From an uncultured Roseibium sp. (lineage in GTDB: Bacteria > Pseudomonadota > Alphaproteobacteria > Rhizobiales > Stappiaceae): a DNA stretch of 64,000 nucleotides. The stretch spans positions 1 through 64,000 of the forward strand of contig NZ_CANMFD010000003.1 in NCBI RefSeq assembly GCF_947496995.1, given 5' to 3'. Positions 31,687 through 40,107 of this stretch are shown here, piece by piece (within the stretch, counting starts at the first letter, position 1; each line of letters begins with the position of its first letter). The notes below the pieces were generated by a model. The model had not been told where the DNA came from, made no database searches, and saw only the letters and a program-made list of their open reading frames with translations. The translations under genes and the position numbers were made by a program.

Positions 31687-32437
31687 GGTGCGCGACCTGG
31701 CTGTCGATCGCGGCGGCAAACGGATCCTCGAGGCGTATGGATTTCATCTGGAAAGCGGTTCCGTTCTGTCTATCCTCGGCGCCAATGGCGTCGGCAAGAC
31801 CACTCTGCTGGGAACCTTGATCGGATTGCTCAAACCTGCCGGTGGCAAGGTTGCCATCGACGGCCGGATAGGCTTCGTCCCGCAACTGTTCGAGGTGCCC
31901 TTTTCCTATTCCGCCCTCGATATCGCCCTGATGGGTCGCGCCAGACACCTTGGCCTCTTCGGATCGCCCGGGGCAAAGGATTATGAAATCGTCCGGCGAT
32001 GTTTCTCCATGCTCGGCATTACGAAGCTGGAACACCAGACATTCAACTCCCTCAGTGGCGGCCAGCGCCAGCTTGTGATGATCGCCCAGGCGCTCGGCTC
32101 CGAATGCGATCTGCTGATTCTGGACGAACCCTGCGCGGCGCTCGATTATAAGAACCAGGACAAGGTGCTCGCCCTTCTTGCGCAATTGCAGAAGGACCAC
32201 GGCATGACCATCGTCTTCACCACCCATATGCCTCAGCACGCGGTGGAAGTCGCAAGCCACGTCCTGCTGATGACCAGTGGCCGTGACTTCCTCTTCGGCC
32301 CCGTCCCCGAAATCCTGAACGCCGCCAACCTGAGCGACCTCTACGCGCTGCCGATCGGCCGGGCCGAATTCACGGACCGGCCCAAACACACGTTCGCACC
32401 CTTGTTCCGGTCCGGGGAGACCGCTTCCGATGTCTGA
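31679..32437 (+). CDS. ABC transporter ATPase for iron/siderophore uptake
   Basis: The 252-residue ATPase has Walker A GANGVGKTT (about residues 34-42), Q-loop FVPQL, signature LSGGQRQLVMIAQAL, Walker B LLILDEP and the H-loop in VFTTHMPQH. It belongs with the FepC/BtuD-like ATPases that pair with FecCD permeases. It overlaps the permease by 8 bp and the next gene also by 8 bp, so four genes form one tightly coupled unit. Confidence 0.95.
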   Translation: MIEVRDLAVDRGGKRILEAYGFHLESGSVLSILGANGVGKTTLLGTLIGLLKPAGGKVAIDGRIGFVPQLFEVPFSYSALDIALMGRARHLGLFGSPGAKDYEIVRRCFSMLGITKLEHQTFNSLSGGQRQLVMIAQALGSECDLLILDEPCAALDYKNQDKVLALLAQLQKDHGMTIVFTTHMPQHAVEVASHVLLMTSGRDFLFGPVPEILNAANLSDLYALPIGRAEFTDRPKHTFAPLFRSGETASDV

Positions 32438-33728
32438 AACCGCGGAACGATCAAAGGGCATCGCCTATATTCACTGGGGCAACAGCTGGCAACTGCGCAG
32501 CTTTCAGGATTTCAACCATTACATCGACGACCTGATCTACATCCACGATCTGCCCAAGGTGGACCTCAGCGCCTACAAGGCGGTCATCATGCCGGACGCC
32601 ATGGATGAAGCGGCGCCGAGACCCCATGCAGCGCAGCTGAACGCCTATATGAACAACGGAGGGTTCCTGATCGTCTTCCTTCAGGGCCACGCGGACTGGC
32701 TCGACATTCCCGGCCTGACCTGGACACCCGGAAATTGCCGGGACTGGCTGTGGTGGACGAAGGGTGACAGGCTGGAAATCGGCTTCAGCGATCCACCCCA
32801 CCCGATCACCAGGGACCTGCCGCTGGAGGTGATGAGCTGGCACTGGGGTGGCAGTTACCGCGCCCCTGCCGGGGCGAGGCCGATCCTGGAACTGGAAGAC
32901 GGCAGCGGCTACTTGTTTCTTGACCTTCCGGAGCGTCCCGGTGGCGGCCGGCTGTTGCTGTCGACGCTCGACCCGCATTCCCATAACGGTCAGCGTTTCA
33001 TGCCGGCGACCACGGCCTTTCTCAAACGCTTCTATCCCTGGCTGAACCGGGAACTGGGCATCGACCGGCGGCCGAAAAACCGTTTCACCTACTTGCAGTG
33101 TTCTCACCACGGAACCGAGTGGTTTCCGTCGTGGATCGATAAAAGCCTGAGAGAAAGCGGTTTCGAACCGTCTTTCAGACCACTTTATGAGCTCGGGCCA
33201 GGCCTTCTGGCCGACACGGACATGCTCTACCTGCCTTTCAGCCATGACGAGTTCTTCCTGCAATCCCGTCAGGACGACCTGCTGGCGTTTCTTGCGCGCG
33301 GCGGCAGTCTCATCTTGTGTTCGGAACCGTGCCGGGCCTGGCTGCCGTTTCTGAGCCCCTTCGTTGCCGTCCCGCCAAAACCCTTCAGCAACATCAAGGT
33401 TCGGGTCCGCGACGACCGCTTCGGCATCTTCAGGGATCTCGGACCCGATTTCGACGGCTGGCAGGGGATTTTCGGCCAGTATGCCCGCGGCTGGACAGCA
33501 CCGCCTGCCGGAGCCATCTGGCTGACCGATGTGGGTCCGCAGAACGATCCCAAACCCTCCGACTGGCTCTGGCGCTACCCCGCCAACACCCATCGCGGTG
33601 GCTTCGTCTTCATGCACAGTGGCGACAACATGACCCGCTATCCCGATCACGGGCCGCACAAGGAACAACTCGTTCCCGCTGTGGCCAGGGCGCTTCAGGG
33701 ACTGATGGAAGGCAGCATGCTGTTCTGA
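32430..33728 (+). CDS. Unrecognised protein translationally coupled to the iron importer
   Basis: The 432-residue protein starts inside the ATPase gene (8-bp overlap) and has no signal peptide or membrane segment, so it is cytosolic. Its two halves look alike in layout. The first (IAYIHWGNSWQLRSFQDF, DLSAYKAVIMPDAMDEAAPRP, LNAYMNNGGFLIVFLQGHADWL) and the second (RFTYLQCSHHGTEWFPSWI, LLADTDMLYLPFSHDEFFLQ, LLAFLARGGSLILCSEPCRAW) both resemble the Rossmann-like class I glutamine-amidotransferase/ThuA fold. The catalytic Cys-His-Glu triad is not evident. Its coupling to the transporter suggests a role in handling the imported iron compound, for example chelate release or modification, but no activity can be assigned. 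Confidence 0.8.
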   Translation: MSETAERSKGIAYIHWGNSWQLRSFQDFNHYIDDLIYIHDLPKVDLSAYKAVIMPDAMDEAAPRPHAAQLNAYMNNGGFLIVFLQGHADWLDIPGLTWTPGNCRDWLWWTKGDRLEIGFSDPPHPITRDLPLEVMSWHWGGSYRAPAGARPILELEDGSGYLFLDLPERPGGGRLLLSTLDPHSHNGQRFMPATTAFLKRFYPWLNRELGIDRRPKNRFTYLQCSHHGTEWFPSWIDKSLRESGFEPSFRPLYELGPGLLADTDMLYLPFSHDEFFLQSRQDDLLAFLARGGSLILCSEPCRAWLPFLSPFVAVPPKPFSNIKVRVRDDRFGIFRDLGPDFDGWQGIFGQYARGWTAPPAGAIWLTDVGPQNDPKPSDWLWRYPANTHRGGFVFMHSGDNMTRYPDHGPHKEQLVPAVARALQGLMEGSMLF

Positions 33729-34232
33729 GAATACAATCCGAAAAGGCAGACGACCGGAACAACAGAGGCAAAAGCAAAGCCTTGAAAAGCCGAGGCCCGG
33801 CCTCATACGTTTATCGTATGAAAGCCGAGCCCCAAGTGCCCGGTCCGCCCCCGGTAAAATGTTTTCCGCCTTGCCTTCGGCTCAATTTCAGGACCCGTGA
33901 AGGCCCGAAATCCGTCTGAAATCCTGATCCGGCCCCTTGGGCGCGGCTCCCGGCAAGAACGGAAACTTGTTCGCTGGCCAAGTAAAGCAACACGTTCGGC
34001 GGTCTGCAAGGCTGTAATTGCCTGATGCTCAGGAAGACCAGGGTAATTAACCCGATGCGCGTTTATCGAATGAGGATACTGGGGAAAACCCCGGGAAAGA
34101 TTGAAACGCCGGCCATCCAGTGTCCGTGCAAATGCTCGATTTCGCGGCACTTGCAAACAGATTGTCATGATCACCATTGCCAAGGAAGCAAAGTGAATCG
34201 ATAAAGGAAGACAAGGTTCGCCGGAGGCAGAC
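33729..34232. other. Intergenic region downstream of the iron operon
   Basis: About 500 bp without a supported gene. A perfect hairpin, CATACG-tttat-CGTATG (33804-33820), lies 76 bp after the operon end but lacks a T run. A 171-codon minus-strand frame (33803-34318) reads through it and overlaps the next real gene; it looks like a chance frame. Confidence 0.5.
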
Positions 34233-34643
34233 ATGGACATCGACCTGACTTTATCCGCGGATACGATCCGCCTCTTGGCCCAAAAGGCCCGTGCGGTTTC
34301 CTCTGCGCTGGAAGACACCTTCGAGGACGGACATGAGGGCGACGTCGAGTTCGACGCCGATGCTCTGAAACAGAGCCACGGTCATGACGGTCTGGCGGAG
34401 GAGGAAAACGACGACCTCTCCGACGAGGAACTACGCGAACTGATCGAGGATCTCAACGTCGACGAAGCAGCAGAACTCGTCGCCATCACCTGGATCGGCC
34501 GTGGCGATTTCGAGGCCGAAGACTTTGAACAGGCCCTCCAGGAAGCCCGCGAACGTGCGGCAGGCCCCACCGCGAAGTACCTGCTCGGCATGCCCCTGCT
34601 GGCCGATCACATGGAAGCCGGCCTCGACGCGCTCGATCTCTAG
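34233..34643 (+). CDS. DUF3775 domain protein
   Basis: This 136-residue acidic protein matches the DUF3775 pattern. The N-terminal part is variable (LTLSADTIRLLAQKARAVSSALEDTFEDG). The conserved C-terminal half is LRELIEDLNVDEAAELVAITWIGRGDFEAEDFEQALQEARER followed by GPTAKYLLGMPLLADHMEAGLDAL. Function is unknown. GGAGG five bases before the ATG supports the start. No obvious operon partner. Confidence 0.88.
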   Translation: MDIDLTLSADTIRLLAQKARAVSSALEDTFEDGHEGDVEFDADALKQSHGHDGLAEEENDDLSDEELRELIEDLNVDEAAELVAITWIGRGDFEAEDFEQALQEARERAAGPTAKYLLGMPLLADHMEAGLDALDL

Positions 34644-34796
34644 ATACGACAAGTGACATTGGCAAACTTCGCCGGTTAGATCACAAGCCGGTGGTTTTCT
34701 TGGGAAAACGGGTCAGAAACCGGTTTCCCGCCTTTCCGTCAGCCCCTGTTTACACCACTCTTGCCCGACAGGTTGGGTACTAGGGGGTTGAAGGCT

Positions 34797-34922
34797 ATGC
34801 TGCAGGATCCGGCAAACCGCGATGCGTTTACCGTCCACCGGCCGTCTCCATGGCCATATGTCGGCGCGATGGTGGCTGCGACCGCGCTGATCACGACACT
34901 GGTTGTGACTTTCAGCAGTTAG
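34797..34922 (+). CDS. 41-residue small membrane peptide
   Basis: A short frame reading MLQDPANRDAFTVHRPSPWP followed by YVGAMVAATALITTLVVTFSS, with one transmembrane segment at the C-terminus. AGGGGG and AAGG lie upstream of the ATG at suitable distance. It sits just before the DUF1624 gene on the same strand. It is below the usual gene-calling cut-off; the hydrophobic segment and ribosome binding site are the only evidence. Confidence 0.45.
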   Translation: MLQDPANRDAFTVHRPSPWPYVGAMVAATALITTLVVTFSS

Positions 34923-35008
34923 CCTTATCTCTTTCAGGCAATGAAACGTTCCCCTGCCTTCCCGCGTCCCGGCGGGCGCTGGTGCGGTACCCTGCGGAAA
35001 GCCGGAAA

Positions 35009-35971
35009 ATGCCTTCAACTCGTCTGGCCGTGCCCGACCTCGCCCGCGGTCTCGCCGTTGTTGCCATGGCCGTCTATCACCTGTCCTGGGATCTTTCCTG
35101 GTTCGGTTTCGTCGACTGGCCGGTAGCACAGGGCGAAGGCTGGCGCAGTTTCGCTGCCGCCATCGCCGGCAGCTTTCTGTTCGTGGCGGGCATCAGCCTG
35201 GACCTGGCCCACCACAAGGGCATTCGCTGGCAAGCATTCGGGCGCCGGCTGGCAGTCATCATTGCCGCTGCGGCGGCCGTTTCCCTGGCGACCTGGTTCA
35301 CCTTCGGCGACAGTTTCGTGCGCTTCGGCATTCTGCACTGTATCGCCGCCTCCAGCGTGATCGCCCTCCCCTTCACCCGCGCGCCGCTTTTGATCACGGC
35401 AGCGGCCGCGGCCTTTGTGCTGACGCTGCCTCTGTGGGCAAGCTCCTATATCTTCAACGGACAGCTCTGGCTTTGGACGGGACTGGGAACGCCGGATTTC
35501 GGCAGTGTCGACTATGTGCCGCTGGCCCCCTGGGCCGGGGCGACCCTTTCCGGTCTCGCCCTCTCGAAGCTGTTCCGCAAGGCGCGCATCTGGGACAGGC
35601 TCTCCGCTGTCCGGGCGACGGATCCCGCGGGCCGTTTCACCCGGTTCATCGGACGCCACTCCTTGCCCATCTACCTTCTGCACCAGCCGGTGCTCTACGG
35701 GCTTGTCTGGGCTGCGACGCTTGTGGCGGGCGACATCGACCAGGCCGGAAACGCCTTTGTCCGCAATTGCGCCGCCGCCTGTCAGGAAAGTCTCGGTGCA
35801 CCGGATATCTGTGAGCAGGCCTGCGGCTGCACGCTCGCCTTTCTCAAGGAAGACGGCATCTGGACGGCGCTCAATCAAGACCCGGAAAACCAGTCCCTGC
35901 GCGACCGCATGAACGGCCGATATGCACAATGCCTCGCCGATCCGGAACTGGATCCCGGTACCGGAAGCTAA
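35009..35971 (+). CDS. DUF1624 (heparan-alpha-glucosaminide N-acetyltransferase-like) membrane protein
   Basis: The protein starts RLAVPDLARGLAVVAMAVYHLSWDLSWFG, the signature of the DUF1624/HGSNAT catalytic family. Several hydrophobic segments follow, then the late motif GRHSLPIYLLHQPVLYGLVWAAT shared with acyltransferases. These membrane enzymes move acetyl groups across the membrane; the bacterial substrate is unknown. The last 60 residues contain a cysteine-rich tail (RNCAAACQESLGAPDICEQACGCTLAF) that is unusual for the core family. The ATG at 35009 gives 320 residues; the frame from 34850 adds unconserved sequence. The stop overlaps the convergent kinase gene by 4 bp. Confidence 0.85.
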   Translation: MPSTRLAVPDLARGLAVVAMAVYHLSWDLSWFGFVDWPVAQGEGWRSFAAAIAGSFLFVAGISLDLAHHKGIRWQAFGRRLAVIIAAAAAVSLATWFTFGDSFVRFGILHCIAASSVIALPFTRAPLLITAAAAAFVLTLPLWASSYIFNGQLWLWTGLGTPDFGSVDYVPLAPWAGATLSGLALSKLFRKARIWDRLSAVRATDPAGRFTRFIGRHSLPIYLLHQPVLYGLVWAATLVAGDIDQAGNAFVRNCAAACQESLGAPDICEQACGCTLAFLKEDGIWTALNQDPENQSLRDRMNGRYAQCLADPELDPGTGS

Positions 35972-36873
35972 ACCAGCTCACGCATCCGGGTCAGCGCCCG
36001 GTCTCTCCTGTGGCGGGCGAACGGCAGGAATGTTTCCGTGTCCCGTCCCCGTGCCACCTGTTCCAGCGCCCAGAGCGCCGACACCGCATCGCATCTGACC
36101 TTCATGGCCTCGATCCGCTCCCTGGCGGGAAATCGGTACGGTTCCTGTCGCGCCTTGCAGGCATCCAGAAAGGCGTTTTCCTGAACCTCGGAAAACCCCT
36201 GTTCCAGGATCGCATAGGCCAGATCCCAGGCGGGATCCGCCATCGCGGAGTATTCCCAGTCGATCAGCCACAGCCGCTCCGGCGTCCAGAGACAGTTTCC
36301 CGGCGTGACATCGCCATGCACCGGCACGGGCTGAACAGTACCGGAATTCACTGACAGGTCCGCAAGGTCCTGCATGGCCTGGTCGAGGGATGCAATCTCC
36401 GACTGGAACTCCCCCGCCGAAGCGAGGAAGTCCCTTTGCGTCCGATAGACGTCATCCGGATCAAGCACGCCTGCGAACGCCGCACCCGATCCGTGCAGCC
36501 TGCCGAGCGCGTCGCCAAGCAGGGTCGGAAAATCCATCGGCGCAGGTTCCAGCGTTTCAACTGCCGCGGTCAGGAGAATGCCGTCATCGGGATGGACAAA
36601 GAGTGGCGGCAACGCGAGCCCGAGCTGCGCCGCCAGATCGAGGTTGAGGGCCTCCGCCTGTCTGTCGACAAGCCCGGCATTCCCGGGCCTCGGCAGGCGC
36701 AGAAAGAAAACACCCCGCCCGGCTTCCAGCCTGTAGACCCGGTTGGTCAGCCCGGCCTGCGGCACGGCTCTGCCGGGCGCCCCGCAAATCTCCAAAAGGT
36801 CCGGATGGCGCTCGAAAGCCTTGAGAATATCCGCGCTCAAGTCGTCTGGCGCATTGGTTGAAGAATGTGGCAC
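35968..36873 (-). CDS. Choline/ethanolamine kinase-like phosphotransferase (APH superfamily)
   Basis: The 301-residue protein has the aminoglycoside phosphotransferase/choline kinase fold. The nucleotide-binding N-lobe includes GLTNRVYRLEAGRGVFFLRLPRPG. Catalytic HGDVTPGNCLW lies around the middle, followed by the Mg-binding LIDWEYSAMADPAWDLA. The motif spacing matches LicA-type choline kinases better than antibiotic kinases, and choline-sulfatase lies 1.6 kb away. The start is a GTG with no obvious ribosome binding site. Only 38 bp separate it from the divergent SelT/SelW-type gene, so the two promoters must overlap. Confidence 0.85.
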   Translation of the reverse strand: MPHSSTNAPDDLSADILKAFERHPDLLEICGAPGRAVPQAGLTNRVYRLEAGRGVFFLRLPRPGNAGLVDRQAEALNLDLAAQLGLALPPLFVHPDDGILLTAAVETLEPAPMDFPTLLGDALGRLHGSGAAFAGVLDPDDVYRTQRDFLASAGEFQSEIASLDQAMQDLADLSVNSGTVQPVPVHGDVTPGNCLWTPERLWLIDWEYSAMADPAWDLAYAILEQGFSEVQENAFLDACKARQEPYRFPARERIEAMKVRCDAVSALWALEQVARGRDTETFLPFARHRRDRALTRMRELV

Positions 36874-36911
36874 AAGCGCTGAAGATTACCTGTTCTGAAA
36901 AGGAGAACGCC

Positions 36912-37211
36912 ATGACGGACGTTCCGGCTCCCCATATCATCATCACCTATTGCCGCCAATGCAATTGGCTGCTGCGCTCCGCCTGGATGGCCCAGGAAAT
37001 CCTGTCCACCTTCTCGGAAGAAACCGGCGCCGTCACTCTTGTCCCCGGCACCGGCGGCATTTTCACCATCACGTGCGACGGAAATCCGGTCTGGGACCGC
37101 AAGCAGGATGGCGGTTTTCCGGAAGCCAAGGTCCTGAAGCAGCGGCTGCGCGACCTTCTCTGGCCGGAAAAAGACCTAGGCCATTCCGACCTTCCCAAGG
37201 CCGGCGGGTGA
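36912..37211 (+). CDS. SelT/SelW/SelH-family (Rdx) thioredoxin-like protein
   Basis: This 99-residue protein has the thioredoxin-like Rdx signature IIITYCRQCNWLLRSAWMAQEIL, with a C-x-x-C motif at Cys14 and Cys17, both encoded as ordinary Cys rather than selenocysteine. It also has LVPGTGGIFTITCDGNPVWDRKQDGGFPEAKVLKQRLRD. A redox role is inferred from the family; partner proteins are unknown. AAGGAG six bases before the ATG at 36912 decides the start. Confidence 0.93.
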   Translation: MTDVPAPHIIITYCRQCNWLLRSAWMAQEILSTFSEETGAVTLVPGTGGIFTITCDGNPVWDRKQDGGFPEAKVLKQRLRDLLWPEKDLGHSDLPKAGG

Positions 37212-37296
37212 CACAGAGGTCAGGGAAGCGATAACACCCCCTCCCTTCATCAACCCTGTTGAGTGAATGAAGAAGCTGAGCATCACCCTCACGGCT

Positions 37297-37344
37297 GTCA
37301 TTCCGGACAAGTGAGACGTAAGTCGAACGCCGATCCGGAATGAC
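37297..37344. repeat. Intergenic palindrome with GTCATTCCGGA arms
   Basis: GTCATTCCGGA (37297-37307) and TCCGGAATGAC (37334-37344) are perfect 11-bp inverted arms around 26 bp. The form GTCATTCCGGA resembles dispersed intergenic palindromes of alphaproteobacteria, so other genomic copies are likely. It lies between two convergent genes and could also act as a transcript end. Confidence 0.7.
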
Positions 37345-37462
37345 GCTGGAGAGGTTGGCGTTTCGTCCCACCCAGCATCACCCCGGTTATTCATTTCTCA
37401 TGTATTAAGAAGAGCTCAGCCCCTCAAGTCACACAACAAGGCTGACGGTTGAAGATTCCCCC

Positions 37463-37846
37463 TCAGGCAGGCGCATCCAGTTCGTTGAAAACCTCCTGCG
37501 CCGCATTCAGCCCGTTGATGGCCGCCGGCAATCCGCCATAGACCGCCATCTGCCAGATCGCCTCGACGATTTCCTCCCGCGCAGCACCCGCCGCCAATGT
37601 GTGTTCGATGTTGATCTTCAATTGCGGTCCGGTCTGGCCGCCCAGCACGGTCAGCGCCGCGATAGTGCACAGCTGGCGGGTCTTCAGGTCTAGGCCCGGC
37701 CGGGCATAGTGGCGGCCATAGGCCCATTCGATAAGGCTCTCGGCGAAGTCCGGGAGCAGGTCGTCGTAACGCCCGGCGAGAATGGTTTCGAGGTCGGGAT
37801 TAAGGTCCGCTATCAGCGCGCGGCCGCGCTCCAGAGCTGCTGTCAT
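37463..37846 (-). CDS. Carboxymuconolactone decarboxylase-family protein
   Basis: The 127-residue protein (MTAALERGRALIADLNPDLETIL...) has the CMD fold signature: LIEWAYGRHYARPGLDLKTRQLCTIAALTVLGGQTGPQLKINIEHTLAAG followed by EEIVEAIWQMAVYGGLPAAINGL. It lacks the C-x-x-C-x-x-x-H peroxidase motif of AhpD, so an alkylhydroperoxidase role is unlikely; Cys remains only in RQLCTIAAL. It overlaps the upstream MerR gene by 47 bp and lacks a ribosome binding site, indicating translational coupling. The frame opens further upstream to 37969, but that part lies inside the MerR gene. Confidence 0.85.
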   Translation of the reverse strand: MTAALERGRALIADLNPDLETILAGRYDDLLPDFAESLIEWAYGRHYARPGLDLKTRQLCTIAALTVLGGQTGPQLKINIEHTLAAGAAREEIVEAIWQMAVYGGLPAAINGLNAAQEVFNELDAPA

Positions 37847-38276
37847 GGGAGGAACTGTCCTGAATTGGCGGCGCACCGTGTTCGGTCCGGGCGCAGCTTT
37901 CGAAGGCCGGATCGACGGTTTCGCCCGCCTCCATCCTTCTGTAGAGATCAACCTTGTCGTCCAGGACACCCAGCGTTTCGGTCAGCCGCGCGATATCCGC
38001 GGCAACCTTGCGGCGATGGTCTTCCAGCATTCTCCTGCGCTCGGCCAGCGACGCGCTGCCCAGGGTCCGCAGCTCCGCATAGCGCAGCCGATCCCGAATG
38101 CCCATTCCGGTCGCCTTCAGACGATCCAGAAATTCGATCCAGCGCAGAATTGTCCGGTCGTAAACCCGCCGCCCACCGCCGTCCCTCAGAGGACGCGGAA
38201 TGAGACCGATCTTCTCGTAATATCGCAGTGTGTCGGTTGAGAGCCCCGACTTTTCAGCAAGATCACCGATACGCAT
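37800..38276 (-). CDS. MerR-family regulator of the CMD operon
   Basis: The protein starts MRIGDLAEKSGLSTDTLRYYEKIGLIPRPLRDGGGRRVYDRTILRWIEFLDRLKATGMGI, a textbook MerR DNA-binding domain. A dimerisation helix (ERRRMLEDHRRKVAADIARLTETLGVLDDKVDLYRRMEAGE) and a short tail follow. A single cysteine in the tail does not make a metal site. GGAG seven bases before the ATG at 38276 decides the start. It is cotranscribed with the CMD gene from a MerR-type promoter about 30 bp upstream, so it very probably controls its own operon. Inducer unknown. Confidence 0.92.
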   Translation of the reverse strand: MRIGDLAEKSGLSTDTLRYYEKIGLIPRPLRDGGGRRVYDRTILRWIEFLDRLKATGMGIRDRLRYAELRTLGSASLAERRRMLEDHRRKVAADIARLTETLGVLDDKVDLYRRMEAGETVDPAFESCARTEHGAPPIQDSSSHDSSSGARPRADSGP

Positions 38277-38304
38277 GTGTGTCTCCAAACAGGACGATTT
38301 CTCT

Positions 38305-38335
38305 GACTTACGGGTTGGAGTGCACTCCAGGTCAA
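38305..38335 (-). promoter_or_regulatory. MerR-type promoter with 19-bp spacer and central operator
   Basis: Read on the minus strand, TTGACC (38330-38335) and TAAGTC (38305-38310) are separated by 19 bp, the over-long spacer typical of MerR-activated promoters. The spacer holds a perfect 14-bp palindrome, TGGAGTGCACTCCA (38316-38329). It lies directly upstream of the MerR/CMD genes. Confidence 0.82.
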
Positions 38336-38416
38336 GCGGTATTTTCCCCGCTCCTGTTTCTTGCTCTCCTGATCGATGTTTCCGGACACAGGCAGCAACG
38401 CTACACACCGTGTCGA

Positions 38417-38440
38417 TTTTGATTGATCGACCAATCAAAA
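38417..38440. promoter_or_regulatory. TetR/BetI-like operator upstream of betC
   Basis: TTTTGATTG (38417-38425) and CAATCAAAA (38432-38440) are perfect 9-bp inverted arms around atcgac. The half-site TTGATTG resembles the operators of the choline-responsive TetR repressor BetI, which would suit the choline-sulfatase gene 64 bp downstream. No betI gene is in the window. Confidence 0.6.
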
Positions 38441-38503
38441 AACTCGCATCATGACACTTTACCGACCCTGCCGATTTCCGAACCTGAGAGAGAACGCCGC
38501 GCC

Positions 38504-40018
38504 ATGGACCGCAAGAATATCCTGATCCTGATGGTCGACCAGTTGAACGGAACCCTGTTTCCCGACGGTCCGGCGGAGTTTCTGCACGCGCCGAACCTGA
38601 AAAAACTGTCTGAACGCTCGGTCCGGTTCGAAAATGCCTACACCGCCTCACCGCTCTGCGCGCCGGGCCGGGCCAGTTTCATGTCCGGCCAGTTGCCGCG
38701 CCGGACGGGCGTTTACGACAACGCCGCCGAATTCGCCTCCGACATCCCCACGTATGCCCATCACCTGCGCCGGGCCGGCTATACCACCTGTCTTTCCGGC
38801 AAGATGCATTTCGTTGGCCCCGACCAGATGCACGGTCTCGAGGAACGCCTGACCACCGATATCTACCCGGCCGATTTCGGCTGGACACCCGACTACCGCA
38901 AGCCGGGCGAACGCATAGACTGGTGGTACCACAACATGGGTTCGGTAACCGGTGCGGGCGTCGCCGAGATTTCCAACCAGATGGAATATGACGACGACGT
39001 CGCCTTTCAGGCCGTGCGCAAGATCCACGACTACGGCCGCGGCAAATACGACCGCCCCTTCTGCCTGACGGTCAGCTTCACCCACCCGCACGATCCCTAC
39101 GTGGCGCGCAGAAAATACTGGGACCTTTATGAGGACTGCGAGCATCTGCTGCCGGAAATTCCGGCGATGGCCTATGAAGATCACGATCCCCATTCGAAGC
39201 GGATATTCGATGCCAACGACTGGCGCAGTTTCAACATCACTGAGGACGACATCCGAAAATCCCGCCGCGCCTATTTCGCCAATATCTCTTATCTGGACGA
39301 CAAGATCGGCGAGATCCTGCATGCACTCGAGGCAATGCATCTGGCCGACGACACGACGATCCTGTTCGTCTCCGACCACGGCGACATGCTCGGCGAACGC
39401 GGCCTGTGGTTCAAGATGACCTTCTTCGAGGGCGCATCCCGCGTGCCGCTGATGATCGCCGACCGGGACCTTGCCCCGCAGCGCATCGCGGCACCCGTCA
39501 GCACCCTCGACGTGCTGCCGACGGTCTGCGATCTCGGCGGCATCGACATGGACGACATCATGCCCTGGACAGACGGTATCAGCCTGGTGCCACAGGCACA
39601 GGGAACACCGCGCACCGAACCCGTGCTGATGGAATACGCCGCCGAAGCCTCCTATGCACCGCTCGTCGGCATCCGCGCGGGCGACTGGAAATACATCCAC
39701 TGCGAACTCGACCCGCCGCAGCTCTTCAACCTGGCCGACGACCCGAACGAGCTCACCAACCTGGCCGCCGACCCCGCCCACGCCCAAACCGCGGTCCGCT
39801 TCGCGGAACTCGCCGGCCGGCAATGGGACATGGCCGCCTACGACGCCGAAGTCCGCCAGTCACAGGCCCGCCGCTGGATCGTCTATGAGGCCCTGCGCAA
39901 CGGTGCCTATTTCCCCTGGGACTATCAGCCCCTGCAAAAAGCCTCCGAACGCTATATGCGCAATCATATGGATTTGAATGAAGTGGAGGAGAGCCAGCGC
40001 TTTCCGCGCGGGGAGTGA
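38504..40018 (+). CDS. betC: Choline-sulfatase
   Basis: BetC hydrolyses choline-O-sulfate to choline and sulfate, feeding glycine betaine synthesis. The protein begins DRKNILILMVDQLNGTLFPDGP and has the sulfatase active-site motif CAPGR with Cys52, which must be converted to formylglycine. Metal-binding residues appear in HPHDPY and VSDHGDMLGERGLWFKMTFFEGASRVPL. The C-terminal choline-sulfatase extension ends RNGAYFPWDYQPLQKASERYMRNHMDLNEVE. There is no signal peptide, so it is cytoplasmic. The ATG at 38504 is used; the frame upstream overlaps the operator. Unlike the classical betICBA order it stands alone. Confidence 0.93.
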   Translation: MDRKNILILMVDQLNGTLFPDGPAEFLHAPNLKKLSERSVRFENAYTASPLCAPGRASFMSGQLPRRTGVYDNAAEFASDIPTYAHHLRRAGYTTCLSGKMHFVGPDQMHGLEERLTTDIYPADFGWTPDYRKPGERIDWWYHNMGSVTGAGVAEISNQMEYDDDVAFQAVRKIHDYGRGKYDRPFCLTVSFTHPHDPYVARRKYWDLYEDCEHLLPEIPAMAYEDHDPHSKRIFDANDWRSFNITEDDIRKSRRAYFANISYLDDKIGEILHALEAMHLADDTTILFVSDHGDMLGERGLWFKMTFFEGASRVPLMIADRDLAPQRIAAPVSTLDVLPTVCDLGGIDMDDIMPWTDGISLVPQAQGTPRTEPVLMEYAAEASYAPLVGIRAGDWKYIHCELDPPQLFNLADDPNELTNLAADPAHAQTAVRFAELAGRQWDMAAYDAEVRQSQARRWIVYEALRNGAYFPWDYQPLQKASERYMRNHMDLNEVEESQRFPRGE

Positions 40019-40107
40019 AGAAAGCAACATCAATTATTTGCGTTTGCGAGAATTTCATGATCGGATAGGTTGAAACACTCAGTCACTTCAACGAATTATA
40101 CGATTTG

